A stretch of DNA of 64,000 nt, taken from NCBI GenBank assembly GCA_026195895.1, contig JAPHRO010000019.1:1-64000 (forward strand). The letters are read 5' to 3'. Below, in pieces: positions 19,196 to 28,792 of the stretch. Position 1 is the first letter of the stretch, and the number at the start of each line of letters is the position of its first letter. The position numbers were made by a program, and so were the translations under genes. Below the pieces are notes generated by a model. The model ran no database searches. It saw nothing but the letters and a program-made list of their open reading frames with translations, and was not told the origin of the DNA. Origin of the DNA: Gammaproteobacteria bacterium (GTDB taxonomy: Bacteria; Pseudomonadota; Gammaproteobacteria; SZUA-229).

Positions 19196-20215
19196 TCAGT
19201 TACTTTCCAGCTTTTTTTCTAATTGCTTAAGCCGACGCGCCATTTCATCTAATTGTCTAAATCTTGCCGTATTCTTACGCCAGGCCCGGGTATCGTCTAT
19301 CGGTGTATTTGAAGAATACGAACCCGCTTTAGTTAATGACTTTGAAACCAGTGACATAGCAGTAATCATTACGTTATCGGTAATTTCTATATGATCACGT
19401 ATCCCCGTCATACCGCCGATCAGACAGTTTTTGCCAATGCTAGTACTGCCCGCCACACCAACACCATTTGACATGACTGTATTGGCCCCAACCTTCACAT
19501 TATGTGCAATCTGGATGTGGTTATCTAATTTTACGCCGTCATCAATGACCGTATGATTTAAAGCACCGCGATCGACTGTAGAACAGGCGCCGATTTCTAC
19601 ATTATTGCCAATCCGCACGCCGCCAACCTGCGGTATTTTAACCCATTCCCCCGCATCATGCTCAAAACCAAAACCATCGGCGCCGATAGTGGTACCGGAA
19701 TGAACGATGCAGTTCTCGCCCAGATGGCAATCATGATAAATACTCACGTTCGCATTTATCACAGTATGCGCCCCAATACGTGAATCTCGGCCAATAACAC
19801 AGCCTGGTCCGATATAAGCATTTTCATAAATTGCTGCGCCGGCTTCTATTACGGCATGTGGTCCAATAAAAGCGGTCTCTGCAACATGGGCTGATGCATC
19901 AATAACGGCACTTGTATGAATCTGGGGTGCTGGCTGATAAGCGGGATAAAGCAATGCAACAATTCGGGCATATACAGCTCTGGGATTTTTTACTACTAAA
20001 GAAGCTACCGGTGATGCATCGACCAGTTCTTCAGTAAGAATGACTGCCTCTGCTTTTGTCGACTGAAGATGCTTTGCATACTTCGAGCTTGATAGAAAGG
20101 TAATTTCTTCTGCACCCGCATCCTGAATTGAAGCAACACGTCTTATTGTGACATCACCATTACCAACGACTTTACCGCCGACTTCATCCGATAGCTGTGA
20201 AAGTGTATATTGCAT
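19196..20215 (-). CDS. lpxD: UDP-3-O-(3-hydroxyacyl)glucosamine N-acyltransferase
   Basis: It adds the N-linked 3-hydroxyacyl chain in the third lipid A step. The 339-residue protein has the N-terminal uridine-binding domain ([13 protein letters not shown] near residues 37-49), then a hexapeptide-repeat beta-helix with the catalytic His in [14 protein letters not shown] near 236-244. A C-terminal helix contains arginine- and lysine-rich segments ending [11 protein letters not shown]. The start codon overlaps the stop of skp by one base (TAATG type), indicating coupled translation. Confidence 0.97.
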   Translation of the reverse strand: MQYTLSQLSDEVGGKVVGNGDVTIRRVASIQDAGAEEITFLSSSKYAKHLQSTKAEAVILTEELVDASPVASLVVKNPRAVYARIVALLYPAYQPAPQIHTSAVIDASAHVAETAFIGPHAVIEAGAAIYENAYIGPGCVIGRDSRIGAHTVINANVSIYHDCHLGENCIVHSGTTIGADGFGFEHDAGEWVKIPQVGGVRIGNNVEIGACSTVDRGALNHTVIDDGVKLDNHIQIAHNVKVGANTVMSNGVGVAGSTSIGKNCLIGGMTGIRDHIEITDNVMITAMSLVSKSLTKAGSYSSNTPIDDTRAWRKNTARFRQLDEMARRLKQLEKKLESN

Positions 20216-20748
20216 TACTGCTTTTTATTTTCTTCTGCTTTTTGTTTATCGTATTCTTTTTTTAATATACTTAATACTTTATCTGTAACATCATGCTCAG
20301 GATTCGCATAAATAACCCCCTCATGCAGAATGAGATCATATTTTTCATCCTGTGCCAGTTTATTCACTGCAGTTAGTACTATTTTTCCAAATACGCTTGA
20401 AGCTCGCGTCTGGGCATTTTGAACGCCCTGATTAAAAGCCAGCTCTTTTTCCTTAAACGCTACAATTTTCTCGCGATATTCTTTATTAAGATTTTCCAGG
20501 CGACTAGGCGCCATCATAAGCTCATCTTTTTTAATCTTTTTTCCCATGGCTTTTATTTCATCTGACAGCCTGGTCAATTCTTCTTTGGGCTCACTGACAG
20601 CTGCCTGCAGCTGTTTATTAATATCTATTGCCTGGGGTGCATCAGATGATAATTTCCCCATGCTTACAAAACCTATTTTTAGTTCGGCCGCTGACAGGTT
20701 TATTGAAAATATGGATGCAATTACTAATAAAGAGAATTTTTTAATCAT
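20215..20748 (-). CDS. skp: Periplasmic chaperone Skp/OmpH
   Basis: A trimeric periplasmic holdase that carries unfolded outer-membrane proteins to the BAM complex. The frame is open up to 20805, but the ATG at 20748 gives a clean signal peptide (MIKKFSLLVIASIFSINLSA, cleavage after about residue 20) and avoids overlap with bamA, so it is chosen (177 residues). The mature part starts with AELKIGFVSMGKL and continues into the long charged helical tentacles. The C-terminus contains YDLILHEGVIYANPEHDVTD, the conserved end of Skp. It lies ten bases after bamA. Confidence 0.94.
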   Translation of the reverse strand: MIKKFSLLVIASIFSINLSAAELKIGFVSMGKLSSDAPQAIDINKQLQAAVSEPKEELTRLSDEIKAMGKKIKKDELMMAPSRLENLNKEYREKIVAFKEKELAFNQGVQNAQTRASSVFGKIVLTAVNKLAQDEKYDLILHEGVIYANPEHDVTDKVLSILKKEYDKQKAEENKKQ

Positions 20749-20758
20749 GTGTTTTATC

Positions 20759-23137
20759 CTAAAAAAATGATCCAATACTAAATTGAAAATGTTCTGACTG
20801 ATCACCGTCTTTGTTCTCTACCGGTCTCGCCCAACTAAAACGCAATGGCCCTATTGGTGCCAACCAGACAAAGGAGACGCCAATAGAACTTCTCAACTCG
20901 TCTTTGTCAAAACCGCCGCGATTCGGCAACCCGGGCAGCCCTGGGTAATCATCTTTCAAAAAGACATTACCAATATCGTAGAATGCGCTAAATCGTACCG
21001 ATCGAGGCGACTGTTCTAAAAATGGAACCGGGAAGATAACCTCGGCTCCCGCCACAGTTCTAATATCACCACCTACAGGGTCCCCGGTCGCTTGCGAGAC
21101 AGGACCGAGAGAATTGGATTCAAAACCACGCACAGTTCTAAGGCCACCGGCAAAGAATCTTTCATAAAACGGAAAAGTTTCAGTATCTTTGTAGCCATCA
21201 CCATAAGCCAGATCGGTTCTCAACAGCAAAGTATAATTCGTAGTTAATGGAAAATAAAATTTGGTTCGATAGTTTACTTTGTAGTACTGCAAATCGCTAC
21301 CCGGGGTAGTCAGGTCAAGAACAACAGTTTGAGAACTGCCCTGATTTGCAAAAACTGTACGATTTCGAGTATCGTGCGAATAACTTGCGACCAGCGTAAA
21401 GGCATCTATAGCAGCTTCCAGGAAATCGCCATTAACATCCACTTCGCCTTCACCATAAGCCGCCAGAAAATCTTCAACTTCTTCTGTTACAGTATCCGTA
21501 CCCCGAATAATATCTGTATGCTCAAATCCAACACCAAGACGAATACTGTCATACTCTGTTAGTGGGATACCATAGGTCACGCTGGCACCATATGTGTTTT
21601 CCAGATAATTAACAATATCCTCTTCTTCAGTATCACGCTCTCGATAGGAAAAATTAAACGTCCGACTGATACCATCCACCGTGTAATACGGGTCGGTAAA
21701 GGCAAGACTGTAAATTTTATTAGCACTGTCATTATTAAAATTCAGAGATAATTTTTGGCCAGTTCCCATGAGGTTATCCATTTCCAAACCAAGATTAAAG
21801 ACAAAGCCCTGATTCTGAGAAAAACCTGCACCAATATTAAAACTACCCGACAGACGTTCTTTAATTGTTATTTTGATATCAACAAGATCATCAGTACCAG
21901 GCACTGGCAATTTATCTACTTCAACTTCTTCAACATAAGCCAGGCGCTGCAAACGCACTTTCGATCGTTCAAGTTTACTATTCGATAATTCGGCACCTTC
22001 CATGAGACGCATTTCACGTCTTAAAACTTCATCATGGGTTTTATAATTACCATCAAAGCTTATACGCCTTACATATACTTTTTTCCCAGGGTGAATGGAA
22101 TAGGTCAAATTCACTGATTTAGTTTCATCGTCAATTTCCGGTAAAACCCGCACTTTTGCAAATGCATAACCTTCATTGCCAAGAAGCTTGGTTATTAGAT
22201 CCTGACCTTCTACCATTTTGCGTCGGGAAAAAAGCTCATTCGATTTAACTAACATTAAAGCGCGAATCTTTTCCTCTTCCACAATTAATTCACCGGCGAG
22301 ATTTATTTCATTGATCTTATAAACATCGCCTTCTGTTACATTGATATTGATATATATATCTTTCTTGTCCGGAGTAATACTGACCTGTGTCGAGTCAATT
22401 TTAAAGCGCACATAGCCTCTATCCTGATAATAAGAATTTATAGCCTCTAGATCCGCAGATAATTTTGGCTTGGCATACTCGTCTTCGCTTGAAAACCATT
22501 CCCAAAAACCCGGAACACCAAGCTGCAATTCGGATAAAAGCCGGTCATCATCATAGACTTTATTACCAGCTATATTGATCTGCTTAATTCTTGCGATAAC
22601 GCCTTCAGAAATATCTATCTCTATTTTTACTCGATTCCTTTCTAGCTCAGTCACTTTTGTGTCAATGCGAACACCGTATTTGCCCTGACTGAAATACGCC
22701 TGCTGTTTAAGTCCCTGTTCAATTTTATCCAGCGCAGAAGGGTTAAACACCCTGCCTTTAACAATGCCTATATCCTTAAGAATTTCTTCAAGTTGTTCGT
22801 CATCTATATCATTATTACCGTCAAACTTAACCTCGGCTATCGCCGGGCGTTCAACCACCTGGACCACCAGCACATTATCATCACGCGCTAACTTTACATC
22901 TTTAAAAAAACCGGTTTTATAGAGTTCCTGAATAGCATATCCAGTTTGCTCGACATCAAAGGAGTCCCCTATATGTACTGGCAAATAATTTAATAAAGTA
23001 CCATCTGCAATACGTTCCAGGCCTTCAATACGAATGTCAGACACTACAAAACTTTCCCTGGCCTGCACTGCTGAAGAAAACACATTTAGAACAACAAGGA
23101 AAACCAACCAGCGCGGATTTACTAACTGAATTATCAT
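20759..23137 (-). CDS. bamA: Outer membrane protein assembly factor BamA
   Basis: The central Omp85 protein of the BAM complex that inserts beta-barrels into the outer membrane. It has 792 residues, close to the usual 800-810. A signal peptide ends near VQA (residue 26). Five POTRA domains follow (about 30-430), beginning FVVSDIRIEGLERIADGTLLNYLP. The 16-strand barrel contains the lid-loop motif VRGF (in LRTVRGFESNSLGP near 660) and ends with a C-terminal aromatic signature, FQFSIGSFF. It lies between rseP (eight bases upstream) and skp (ten bases downstream). Confidence 0.98.
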   Translation of the reverse strand: MIIQLVNPRWLVFLVVLNVFSSAVQARESFVVSDIRIEGLERIADGTLLNYLPVHIGDSFDVEQTGYAIQELYKTGFFKDVKLARDDNVLVVQVVERPAIAEVKFDGNNDIDDEQLEEILKDIGIVKGRVFNPSALDKIEQGLKQQAYFSQGKYGVRIDTKVTELERNRVKIEIDISEGVIARIKQINIAGNKVYDDDRLLSELQLGVPGFWEWFSSEDEYAKPKLSADLEAINSYYQDRGYVRFKIDSTQVSITPDKKDIYININVTEGDVYKINEINLAGELIVEEEKIRALMLVKSNELFSRRKMVEGQDLITKLLGNEGYAFAKVRVLPEIDDETKSVNLTYSIHPGKKVYVRRISFDGNYKTHDEVLRREMRLMEGAELSNSKLERSKVRLQRLAYVEEVEVDKLPVPGTDDLVDIKITIKERLSGSFNIGAGFSQNQGFVFNLGLEMDNLMGTGQKLSLNFNNDSANKIYSLAFTDPYYTVDGISRTFNFSYRERDTEEEDIVNYLENTYGASVTYGIPLTEYDSIRLGVGFEHTDIIRGTDTVTEEVEDFLAAYGEGEVDVNGDFLEAAIDAFTLVASYSHDTRNRTVFANQGSSQTVVLDLTTPGSDLQYYKVNYRTKFYFPLTTNYTLLLRTDLAYGDGYKDTETFPFYERFFAGGLRTVRGFESNSLGPVSQATGDPVGGDIRTVAGAEVIFPVPFLEQSPRSVRFSAFYDIGNVFLKDDYPGLPGLPNRGGFDKDELRSSIGVSFVWLAPIGPLRFSWARPVENKDGDQSEHFQFSIGSFF

Positions 23138-23145
23138 CTACCGTC

Positions 23146-24522
23146 TCAATTTATTAATCGCTGGATATCATTAAAGATAGCAAGCCCCATAAGCATCAAT
23201 AACAATGCCAACCCTATTTGCTGCCCCAACTCCTCGAAACGTTCGGATACTGGAGAGCCTTTTATCATTTCAATTAAGTAATAAAACAGGTGACCGCCAT
23301 CCAGCATAGGAACCGGCAGTAAATTCAAAACACCTAAACTGACGGATATAATCGCCAGGAAACTCAAATAGGTGGTTACGCCGATACTGGCGGTCATCCC
23401 TGCATAGGTCGCTATGGTGATTGGGCCACTGATATTTTCCAGTGCCGCTTCACCTAAAAGCATTTTACCCAATACTCGCAGCGTCAGCGCAGACATGGAC
23501 CAGGTTTTCTCAACCGCTTTAAACAATGCCTCAACCGGACCGTATTCTATCCTGGTTTTAAATTTGCTCAGCAGTTCTTCAGGTGTATCAGGGTAAGCCC
23601 CCATAAATCCTGTTTTTTTACCATTTTTTTCTCTACTGCCAAGATGTACGGTAATAAGTTTTTCGGTGCCCGCACGGTTGATCAAAAATTCTCTGGTTTG
23701 ATCAGGACTTTTCTGTACCAGCTGAACTAACTGATCCCAGTTTGGAATTCCCGTGTCGTCTACAGCTAGTATCAGATCGCCTTGCAGTAGACCTGCACTA
23801 TGCGCAGCGCCATCGGATGTTGTACCGCCAATGACCGGCAATATATCCACTTGCACAGGATTGAACCCCATTTGATCAATGACATCATTCTTATCATCAA
23901 GGATATGTCGATCACCAATGGTTAACACGCGTGTCACAACATTCAGTTCACGGGTTTTTACCTGAATGTTCAGGTTTCCCCCATCAATACCCTGATCAAT
24001 CAGCGCCAATCTGAATGCCTGCCAGGTTTGTACCCTGGTATTTCCTAAAGACAGTATTTCATCTTCTTCCTGAAACCCGGCAAGAGCCGCTGGTGTATCC
24101 ACATCTGGCGCACCTATTAAAGGACGAGTACCGTCCACACCATTAATAAATACGATCCAGTATAATGCTATTGCAAGAATGAAATTAAATATTGGCCCCG
24201 CAGCCACAATAGCTATGCGATTGATAACGGGCTGAGCGTTAAAAGCTCGATGTTTTATTTTATCATCGACAGGCGCTTCCCGCTCATCGAGCATTTTGAC
24301 ATAGCCACCCAAGGGAATAGCCGCGATGACGAACTCGATATCATCTTCACCTTTTCGTCTGGTCCATTTAACTAACGGCTTGCCAAAACCCACTGAAAAA
24401 CGAATCACTTTTACATTTAATAAACGCGCCACCCAGTAATGACCAAACTCGTGAAAGGTGACCAGCACACCAATGGCAATGGCAAAAAATATTATGTTAT
24501 GGAGCAAACCGCCAGAACTCAT
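23146..24522 (-). CDS. rseP: RIP metalloprotease RseP
   Basis: A site-2 intramembrane protease that cuts the anti-sigma factor RseA and signal peptide remnants. The 458-residue protein contains the zinc motif HEFGH near residues 24-28 in the first membrane helix and the second zinc-site motif NLLPVPMLDGGH near 395. Two periplasmic PDZ domains lie between about 115 and 310 (the second near SAGLLQGDLILAVDD). Membrane helices lie at both ends. It overlaps dxr by four bases (ATGA) and precedes bamA, the standard arrangement that ties the sigma-E pathway to outer-membrane assembly. Confidence 0.97.
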   Translation of the reverse strand: MSSGGLLHNIIFFAIAIGVLVTFHEFGHYWVARLLNVKVIRFSVGFGKPLVKWTRRKGEDDIEFVIAAIPLGGYVKMLDEREAPVDDKIKHRAFNAQPVINRIAIVAAGPIFNFILAIALYWIVFINGVDGTRPLIGAPDVDTPAALAGFQEEDEILSLGNTRVQTWQAFRLALIDQGIDGGNLNIQVKTRELNVVTRVLTIGDRHILDDKNDVIDQMGFNPVQVDILPVIGGTTSDGAAHSAGLLQGDLILAVDDTGIPNWDQLVQLVQKSPDQTREFLINRAGTEKLITVHLGSREKNGKKTGFMGAYPDTPEELLSKFKTRIEYGPVEALFKAVEKTWSMSALTLRVLGKMLLGEAALENISGPITIATYAGMTASIGVTTYLSFLAIISVSLGVLNLLPVPMLDGGHLFYYLIEMIKGSPVSERFEELGQQIGLALLLMLMGLAIFNDIQRLIN

Positions 24523-25715
24523 GCGCTGACTCCTGTTTTCAATATATGCTCTTCAGCATATTGGCGTGAAATTTTATCAGCCTGTAAGATGACATCCAGA
24601 CTTGTCGCTTTTTCAACAGATACTGTTTCAAGTGTTTTCTCGATCACTGATGCTATTCCGGTAAATGCCAGTCGTTTGTTTAAAAAAGCATCGACGGCTA
24701 TTTCATTGGCGGCATTTAATATGGTGGTTGCAGTACCACCAATCTGTAAAGATTCATAGGCCATTTTTAAACATGGAAACCGATTAAAATCCGGTTGTTC
24801 AAATTCTAGCTTTGCGACATCGAAAATATTCAGAGGTTCAACACCGGAACTTATTCGTTTTGGCCAGGCCAGGGCATGGGCTATCGGTGTTCGCATATCT
24901 GGATTACCCATTTGAGCCAAAACCGACCCGTCATTATAACTGACCATTGAGTGAATAATACTCTGTGGATGTATAACTACCTGAATCTTATTGTGATCGG
25001 TATTAAACAACCAGCAAGCCTCAATAACTTCAAGCCCCTTATTCATCATGGTGGCTGAATCGACAGATATTTTGCGCCCCATGACCCAATTTGGATGCGC
25101 GACGGCCTGCTCCGGTGTTACTGAAGAAAGCTCACTAACAGGTTTATTTCTGAATGGCCCGCCGCTGGCTGTCAATAAAATTCTATCAACGCCGGTCTCA
25201 TCAAACCCTTTGGTAAAATCGTTAGGCATACACTGAAAAATAGCATTGTGTTCACTGTCTATGGGCAGTAGTTCAGCGCCATGCTTTTTGATTTCATCCA
25301 TAAAAATAGCACCCGACATAACCAGTGCTTCTTTATTGGCCAGCAATACACGCTTACCTGCTCGTGCTGCGGCAAGTGTCGGCAGTAATCCGGCTGCACC
25401 GACTATTGCTGCCATTACATAATCAACCTGGTCCAGTGAAGCCACGGATTCAAGGCCTTTCAATCCCGATAACACCTGAGTTGCAGAGCCCACCGATTTA
25501 AGTTTCTTTTCCAGTTGCTCAGCAGATGACGAGTCGGCCATGGCTGCATATTCGGGCTGATAGTCAATGCATTGCTGAAATAGCCGTTCAACACCCGTGT
25601 TGGCCGTTAAAGCGACCAGTTGATAATCTGCCGGATGACGCGCAACAACATCTAGCGTATTGACGCCGATCGTGCCGGTGGATCCAAGTATGGTGATGGC
25701 TTTAGCGTTAGACAT
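24519..25715 (-). CDS. dxr: 1-deoxy-D-xylulose-5-phosphate reductoisomerase
   Basis: It catalyses the committed step of the MEP isoprenoid pathway, making 2-C-methyl-D-erythritol 4-phosphate with NADPH. The 398-residue protein begins with the NADPH motif ILGSTGTIGVNTLDVV (residues 9-24). It has LLANKEALVMSG near 123, the metal/substrate motif LLPIDSEHNAIFQ near 148 and KISVDSATMMNKGLEVIEA near 215. The start overlaps the cdsA stop by one base. Its product ultimately feeds UppS two genes upstream. Confidence 0.98.
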   Translation of the reverse strand: MSNAKAITILGSTGTIGVNTLDVVARHPADYQLVALTANTGVERLFQQCIDYQPEYAAMADSSSAEQLEKKLKSVGSATQVLSGLKGLESVASLDQVDYVMAAIVGAAGLLPTLAAARAGKRVLLANKEALVMSGAIFMDEIKKHGAELLPIDSEHNAIFQCMPNDFTKGFDETGVDRILLTASGGPFRNKPVSELSSVTPEQAVAHPNWVMGRKISVDSATMMNKGLEVIEACWLFNTDHNKIQVVIHPQSIIHSMVSYNDGSVLAQMGNPDMRTPIAHALAWPKRISSGVEPLNIFDVAKLEFEQPDFNRFPCLKMAYESLQIGGTATTILNAANEIAVDAFLNKRLAFTGIASVIEKTLETVSVEKATSLDVILQADKISRQYAEEHILKTGVSA

Positions 25716-26530
25716 TATAAAATCACTAAATTCAGCATCAGCACGAAAAAAGGCGCTGATGAAGTAACGCTATCGATTCGATCCAGTACACCGCCATGAC
25801 CTGGCAAAATATGACTACTATCTTTTATACCGCGTTCACGCTTATACAAACTGATAAACAGGTCACCTACCACAGACAGTAAGCTTGCAAAAAATGCCGC
25901 AATCAATAGCAGCAACATCTGAATAAAATCAAGATTAAAATAAGCTGCAGCCAGCAGGGTATAGAGAGACGTTAATAACACTCCACCATATAGCCCTTCT
26001 CGCGTTTTCCCTGGACTGATATCAGGCGCCAGCTTATTTTTGCCAAAACGCCTGCCCGAAAAATAAGCACCTATATCCGCTATCCAGACAATACTCATGA
26101 CATAAAACAACCAGAAAGGTCCCTGCTCCACACTATGGATATTGACCAGGGCAATAATGGGGGGAACCAGCGTTATCAATCCTATAAATAATTTTTTATA
26201 CGATATATTCTGAGATACTGGCTGCGGTGATATCACCGTCATTTTATAAGTTATATAAAACCACCAAACTATCGCGCCAGTCATTAACCAGACAAAAAAG
26301 TCGCCATGCGCCATAAACTGATTAACTATAAAAACAACAGCACCGATAACCATTCCATATACTATTCGGAATAAATTGTTTTCTATGCCTGCAAGCCGTG
26401 CCCATTCCCAACCTGCAATAACACTCACTAATAAAAACGCATAGAACAAAACGTCAGATGATTGAAAAAATATCAACCAACCGACTAATAATGCGAGTGG
26501 TATTGCAGTTAATACACGTTGCCAGAGCAT
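25715..26530 (-). CDS. cdsA: Phosphatidate cytidylyltransferase
   Basis: This integral membrane enzyme makes CDP-diacylglycerol from phosphatidic acid and CTP for phospholipid synthesis. It has 271 residues and about eight hydrophobic segments. The signature near the C-terminus, SLYKRERGIKDSSHILPGHGGVLDRIDS (about residues 225-252), is complete, including the Asp pair that binds metal. It lies ten bases after uppS. Confidence 0.97.
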   Translation of the reverse strand: MLWQRVLTAIPLALLVGWLIFFQSSDVLFYAFLLVSVIAGWEWARLAGIENNLFRIVYGMVIGAVVFIVNQFMAHGDFFVWLMTGAIVWWFYITYKMTVISPQPVSQNISYKKLFIGLITLVPPIIALVNIHSVEQGPFWLFYVMSIVWIADIGAYFSGRRFGKNKLAPDISPGKTREGLYGGVLLTSLYTLLAAAYFNLDFIQMLLLLIAAFFASLLSVVGDLFISLYKRERGIKDSSHILPGHGGVLDRIDSVTSSAPFFVLMLNLVIL

Positions 26531-26539
26531 TTAATAAAC

Positions 26540-27301
26540 CTATACCAGATTGGTAAGTTGTTCACCGGTTTTACCAAAACGTCGTTGTCGACCGCTAAAC
26601 CAGTGAATCGCCTTTTCAAGTTCTTTTTGATCAAAATCTGGCCATAATACATCGGAAAAATATAACTCAGTATATGCCAACTGCCAGATAAGGAAATTGC
26701 TAATGCGCTTTTCTCCGCCAGTGCGAATAAATAAATCAGGTTCAGGTAAATCAGCCAGGCAAACATACTGGCTGAGCAGTTCTGCATTTATATCAGAAAC
26801 ATCCAGTTTTTTATCAACGATTTTTTCAGCAATTATTTTGCACGCCTGGGCAATATCCCAACGTCCACCATAACTCACCGCTATATTCAGCACCATGCCA
26901 GTATTTTCATGTGTTAATTCACTGGCCTGTCGAATTTTTTCCTGTAACTTTTCTGAAAAAGCGGAGCACTCGCCAATAAAACATATTTTGATATTTTGTT
27001 TATGCAGTTCTTTAACTTCAGCCTGTAAGGCAGATACAAACAATTCCATCAAACTATTAACTTCCTGTTCAGGGCGTTTCCAGTTTTCACTACTGAATGC
27101 AAACAGGGTTAATACTTTAATATTATTTACCAGACAATTTTCAACTGTTTTTCGGGTGGCTTTAACACCCGCATGATGCCCTGCCGATCGAGGCATATAG
27201 CGCTTCTTCGCCCATCGACCATTTCCATCCATCACAATCACAACATGCCTTGGCAGAACAAGGTCTGTATTTTTATTTTTATCAATAGACGTGATAGACA
27301 T
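26540..27301 (-). CDS. uppS: Undecaprenyl diphosphate synthase
   Basis: A cis-prenyltransferase that builds the C55 lipid carrier for peptidoglycan and O-antigen. The 253-residue protein has the substrate motif VMDGNGRWAKKR (residues 23-34), GHHAGVKATRKTV near 41, TLFAFSSENWKRP near 66-78 and the C-terminal DLFIRTGGEKRISNFL and ELYFSD motifs. It lies 12 bases after frr. On the same strand its upstream partners are translation genes, the classic frr-uppS-cdsA order. Confidence 0.98.
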   Translation of the reverse strand: MSITSIDKNKNTDLVLPRHVVIVMDGNGRWAKKRYMPRSAGHHAGVKATRKTVENCLVNNIKVLTLFAFSSENWKRPEQEVNSLMELFVSALQAEVKELHKQNIKICFIGECSAFSEKLQEKIRQASELTHENTGMVLNIAVSYGGRWDIAQACKIIAEKIVDKKLDVSDINAELLSQYVCLADLPEPDLFIRTGGEKRISNFLIWQLAYTELYFSDVLWPDFDQKELEKAIHWFSGRQRRFGKTGEQLTNLV

Positions 27302-27312
27302 AATCCTGGCCG

Positions 27313-27870
27313 TTAGATTTCCATCATTTCCTTTTCTTTGGCAGCTAGTGCCTCATCGACTTTAGCAATATATTTATCAGTGAGTTTTTGAATATCATCT
27401 TCAGCATTACGAGCAGCATCTTCTGAAATTTCTTTCTCTTTGAGTAAATCTTTAAAGTCACTGTTGGCATCGCGACGAATATTGCGAATCGCAACACGTG
27501 CGCCTTCCGCTTCCTGTTTTACTATTTTTACCAGGTCACGACGACGCTCTTCTGTTAGCGGCGGCATCGGCACACGAATCACGGTGCCGGCGGAAGCCGG
27601 ATTTAGTCCTAAATCCGCTGTCATAATAGCTTTTTCAATAACCTGCACCATGGGTTTTTCCCAGGGTGTAACGGCCAGTGTGCGTGAATCTTCCACGACA
27701 ACATTTGCCACCTGTTTAATGGGTGTGGGCGTACCGTAATAGTCAACCATTACGTGATCCAGCAAACTTGGATGAGCCCTGCCTGTACGAATCTTTGCCA
27801 GATCTGTATGCAGCGATTCAACGCTTTTCTGCATGCGTCGCCCAGCATCCTGTTTTATTTCTTCGATCAT
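27313..27870 (-). CDS. frr: Ribosome recycling factor
   Basis: With EF-G it splits post-termination ribosomes. The 185-residue length is exact for the family. Characteristic segments are [15 protein letters not shown] (about 25-39), [14 protein letters not shown], the [14 protein letters not shown] region near 117-130 and [21 protein letters not shown] near 139-158. It overlaps pyrH by four bases (ATGA), so the two are translated together. Confidence 0.98.
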   Translation of the reverse strand: MIEEIKQDAGRRMQKSVESLHTDLAKIRTGRAHPSLLDHVMVDYYGTPTPIKQVANVVVEDSRTLAVTPWEKPMVQVIEKAIMTADLGLNPASAGTVIRVPMPPLTEERRRDLVKIVKQEAEGARVAIRNIRRDANSDFKDLLKEKEISEDAARNAEDDIQKLTDKYIAKVDEALAAKEKEMMEI

Positions 27871-28601
27871 GTTTTGTCTCCGGGAATAACTGATGTACCG
27901 ATCGATTTATCATGAACCACTCGGGTTAAATCACCTTCATTGTTCAAATTAAATATTCTTAATGGCATATTCTGTTCTTTACACAATACAATTGCAGTGG
28001 CATCCATAACGCCAAGATTTTTCTGTAAAACATCATCATAAGTTAACTGCTCAAAACGTTTGGCATCGGGATTTTTCATTGGATCCGAATCATAAACACC
28101 ATCGACTTTGGTTGCCTTGATCAAGGCATCGGCGTTAATTTCGATGGCACGCAGGCTACCTGCACTATCCGTGGTAAAAAATGGATTGCCGGTACCGGCA
28201 CCAAATATAACAATACGGCCTTTTTCCAGATGACGTATCGCTCGGCGGCGCACATAATCTTCACAGACCTGATGAATGCTTAAGGCCGACATAACACGGC
28301 AAACTCCGCCCTCATGTTCAATCGCATCCTGCAGTGCCAGGCAGTTCATGACGGTGGCCAGCATGCCCATATGATCGCCGGTAACTCGATCCATACCTCC
28401 ATCAGCCAGGCCTTTACCCCGGAAAATATTACCTGCACCGATGACTATGCCAACTTCGACACCATTGTCTGCGATGGCTTTTACTTCTTTGGCGATTCGA
28501 TGGAGGATTTGAGTATCAATGCCATAAGATTGATCACCCATCAGCGCTTCACCACTGAGTTTAAGCAAAACACGTTTATATAATGGGTTTTGTTGTGTCA
28601 T
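27867..28601 (-). CDS. pyrH: UMP kinase
   Basis: A hexameric amino-acid-kinase-fold enzyme that phosphorylates UMP to UDP, activated by GTP and inhibited by UTP. It has 244 residues. Motifs are [14 protein letters not shown] (residues 9-22), [35 protein letters not shown] (about 53-87, phosphate and UMP binding) and [15 protein letters not shown] near 136. It is separated from tsf by a terminator, so it probably starts its own transcript, which continues into frr and uppS. Confidence 0.98.
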   Translation of the reverse strand: MTQQNPLYKRVLLKLSGEALMGDQSYGIDTQILHRIAKEVKAIADNGVEVGIVIGAGNIFRGKGLADGGMDRVTGDHMGMLATVMNCLALQDAIEHEGGVCRVMSALSIHQVCEDYVRRRAIRHLEKGRIVIFGAGTGNPFFTTDSAGSLRAIEINADALIKATKVDGVYDSDPMKNPDAKRFEQLTYDDVLQKNLGVMDATAIVLCKEQNMPLRIFNLNNEGDLTRVVHDKSIGTSVIPGDKT

Positions 28602-28640
28602 ATTCGTGGCCGCTTTCTATGCTTTTCAATTCTTGTTCGA

Positions 28641-28704
28641 CCTGATTCAGGATTTTACCCACGATAATCAGGAATTAATAACAGTCAGACTCCGGTGAAT
28701 CAGG
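28641..28704 (-). promoter_or_regulatory. Repeated CCTGAT/ATCAGG elements in the pyrH leader
   Basis: In the 190-base tsf-pyrH gap, CCTGATTC (28641-28648) and GAATCAGG (28697-28704) are perfect complements, and a third ATCAGG lies near 28667-28672 between them. The elements could form alternative hairpins or be binding sites upstream of pyrH. No function is established from the sequence. Confidence 0.3.
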
Positions 28705-28732
28705 CTGCAATGCGTATAACTATTTATTATTA

Positions 28733-28768
28733 CACAAAAAACCGGGATACGATTCCCGGTTTTTTGTG
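28733..28768 (-). terminator. Rho-independent terminator after tsf
   Basis: A near-perfect hairpin with arms AAAAAACCGGGA and TCCCGGTTTTTT lies just beyond the tsf stop. On the minus strand it ends in a run of U. It separates the rpsB-tsf unit from pyrH. Confidence 0.85.
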
Positions 28769-28792
28769 ATCCTTAACTCAGTATTAGTTGCC

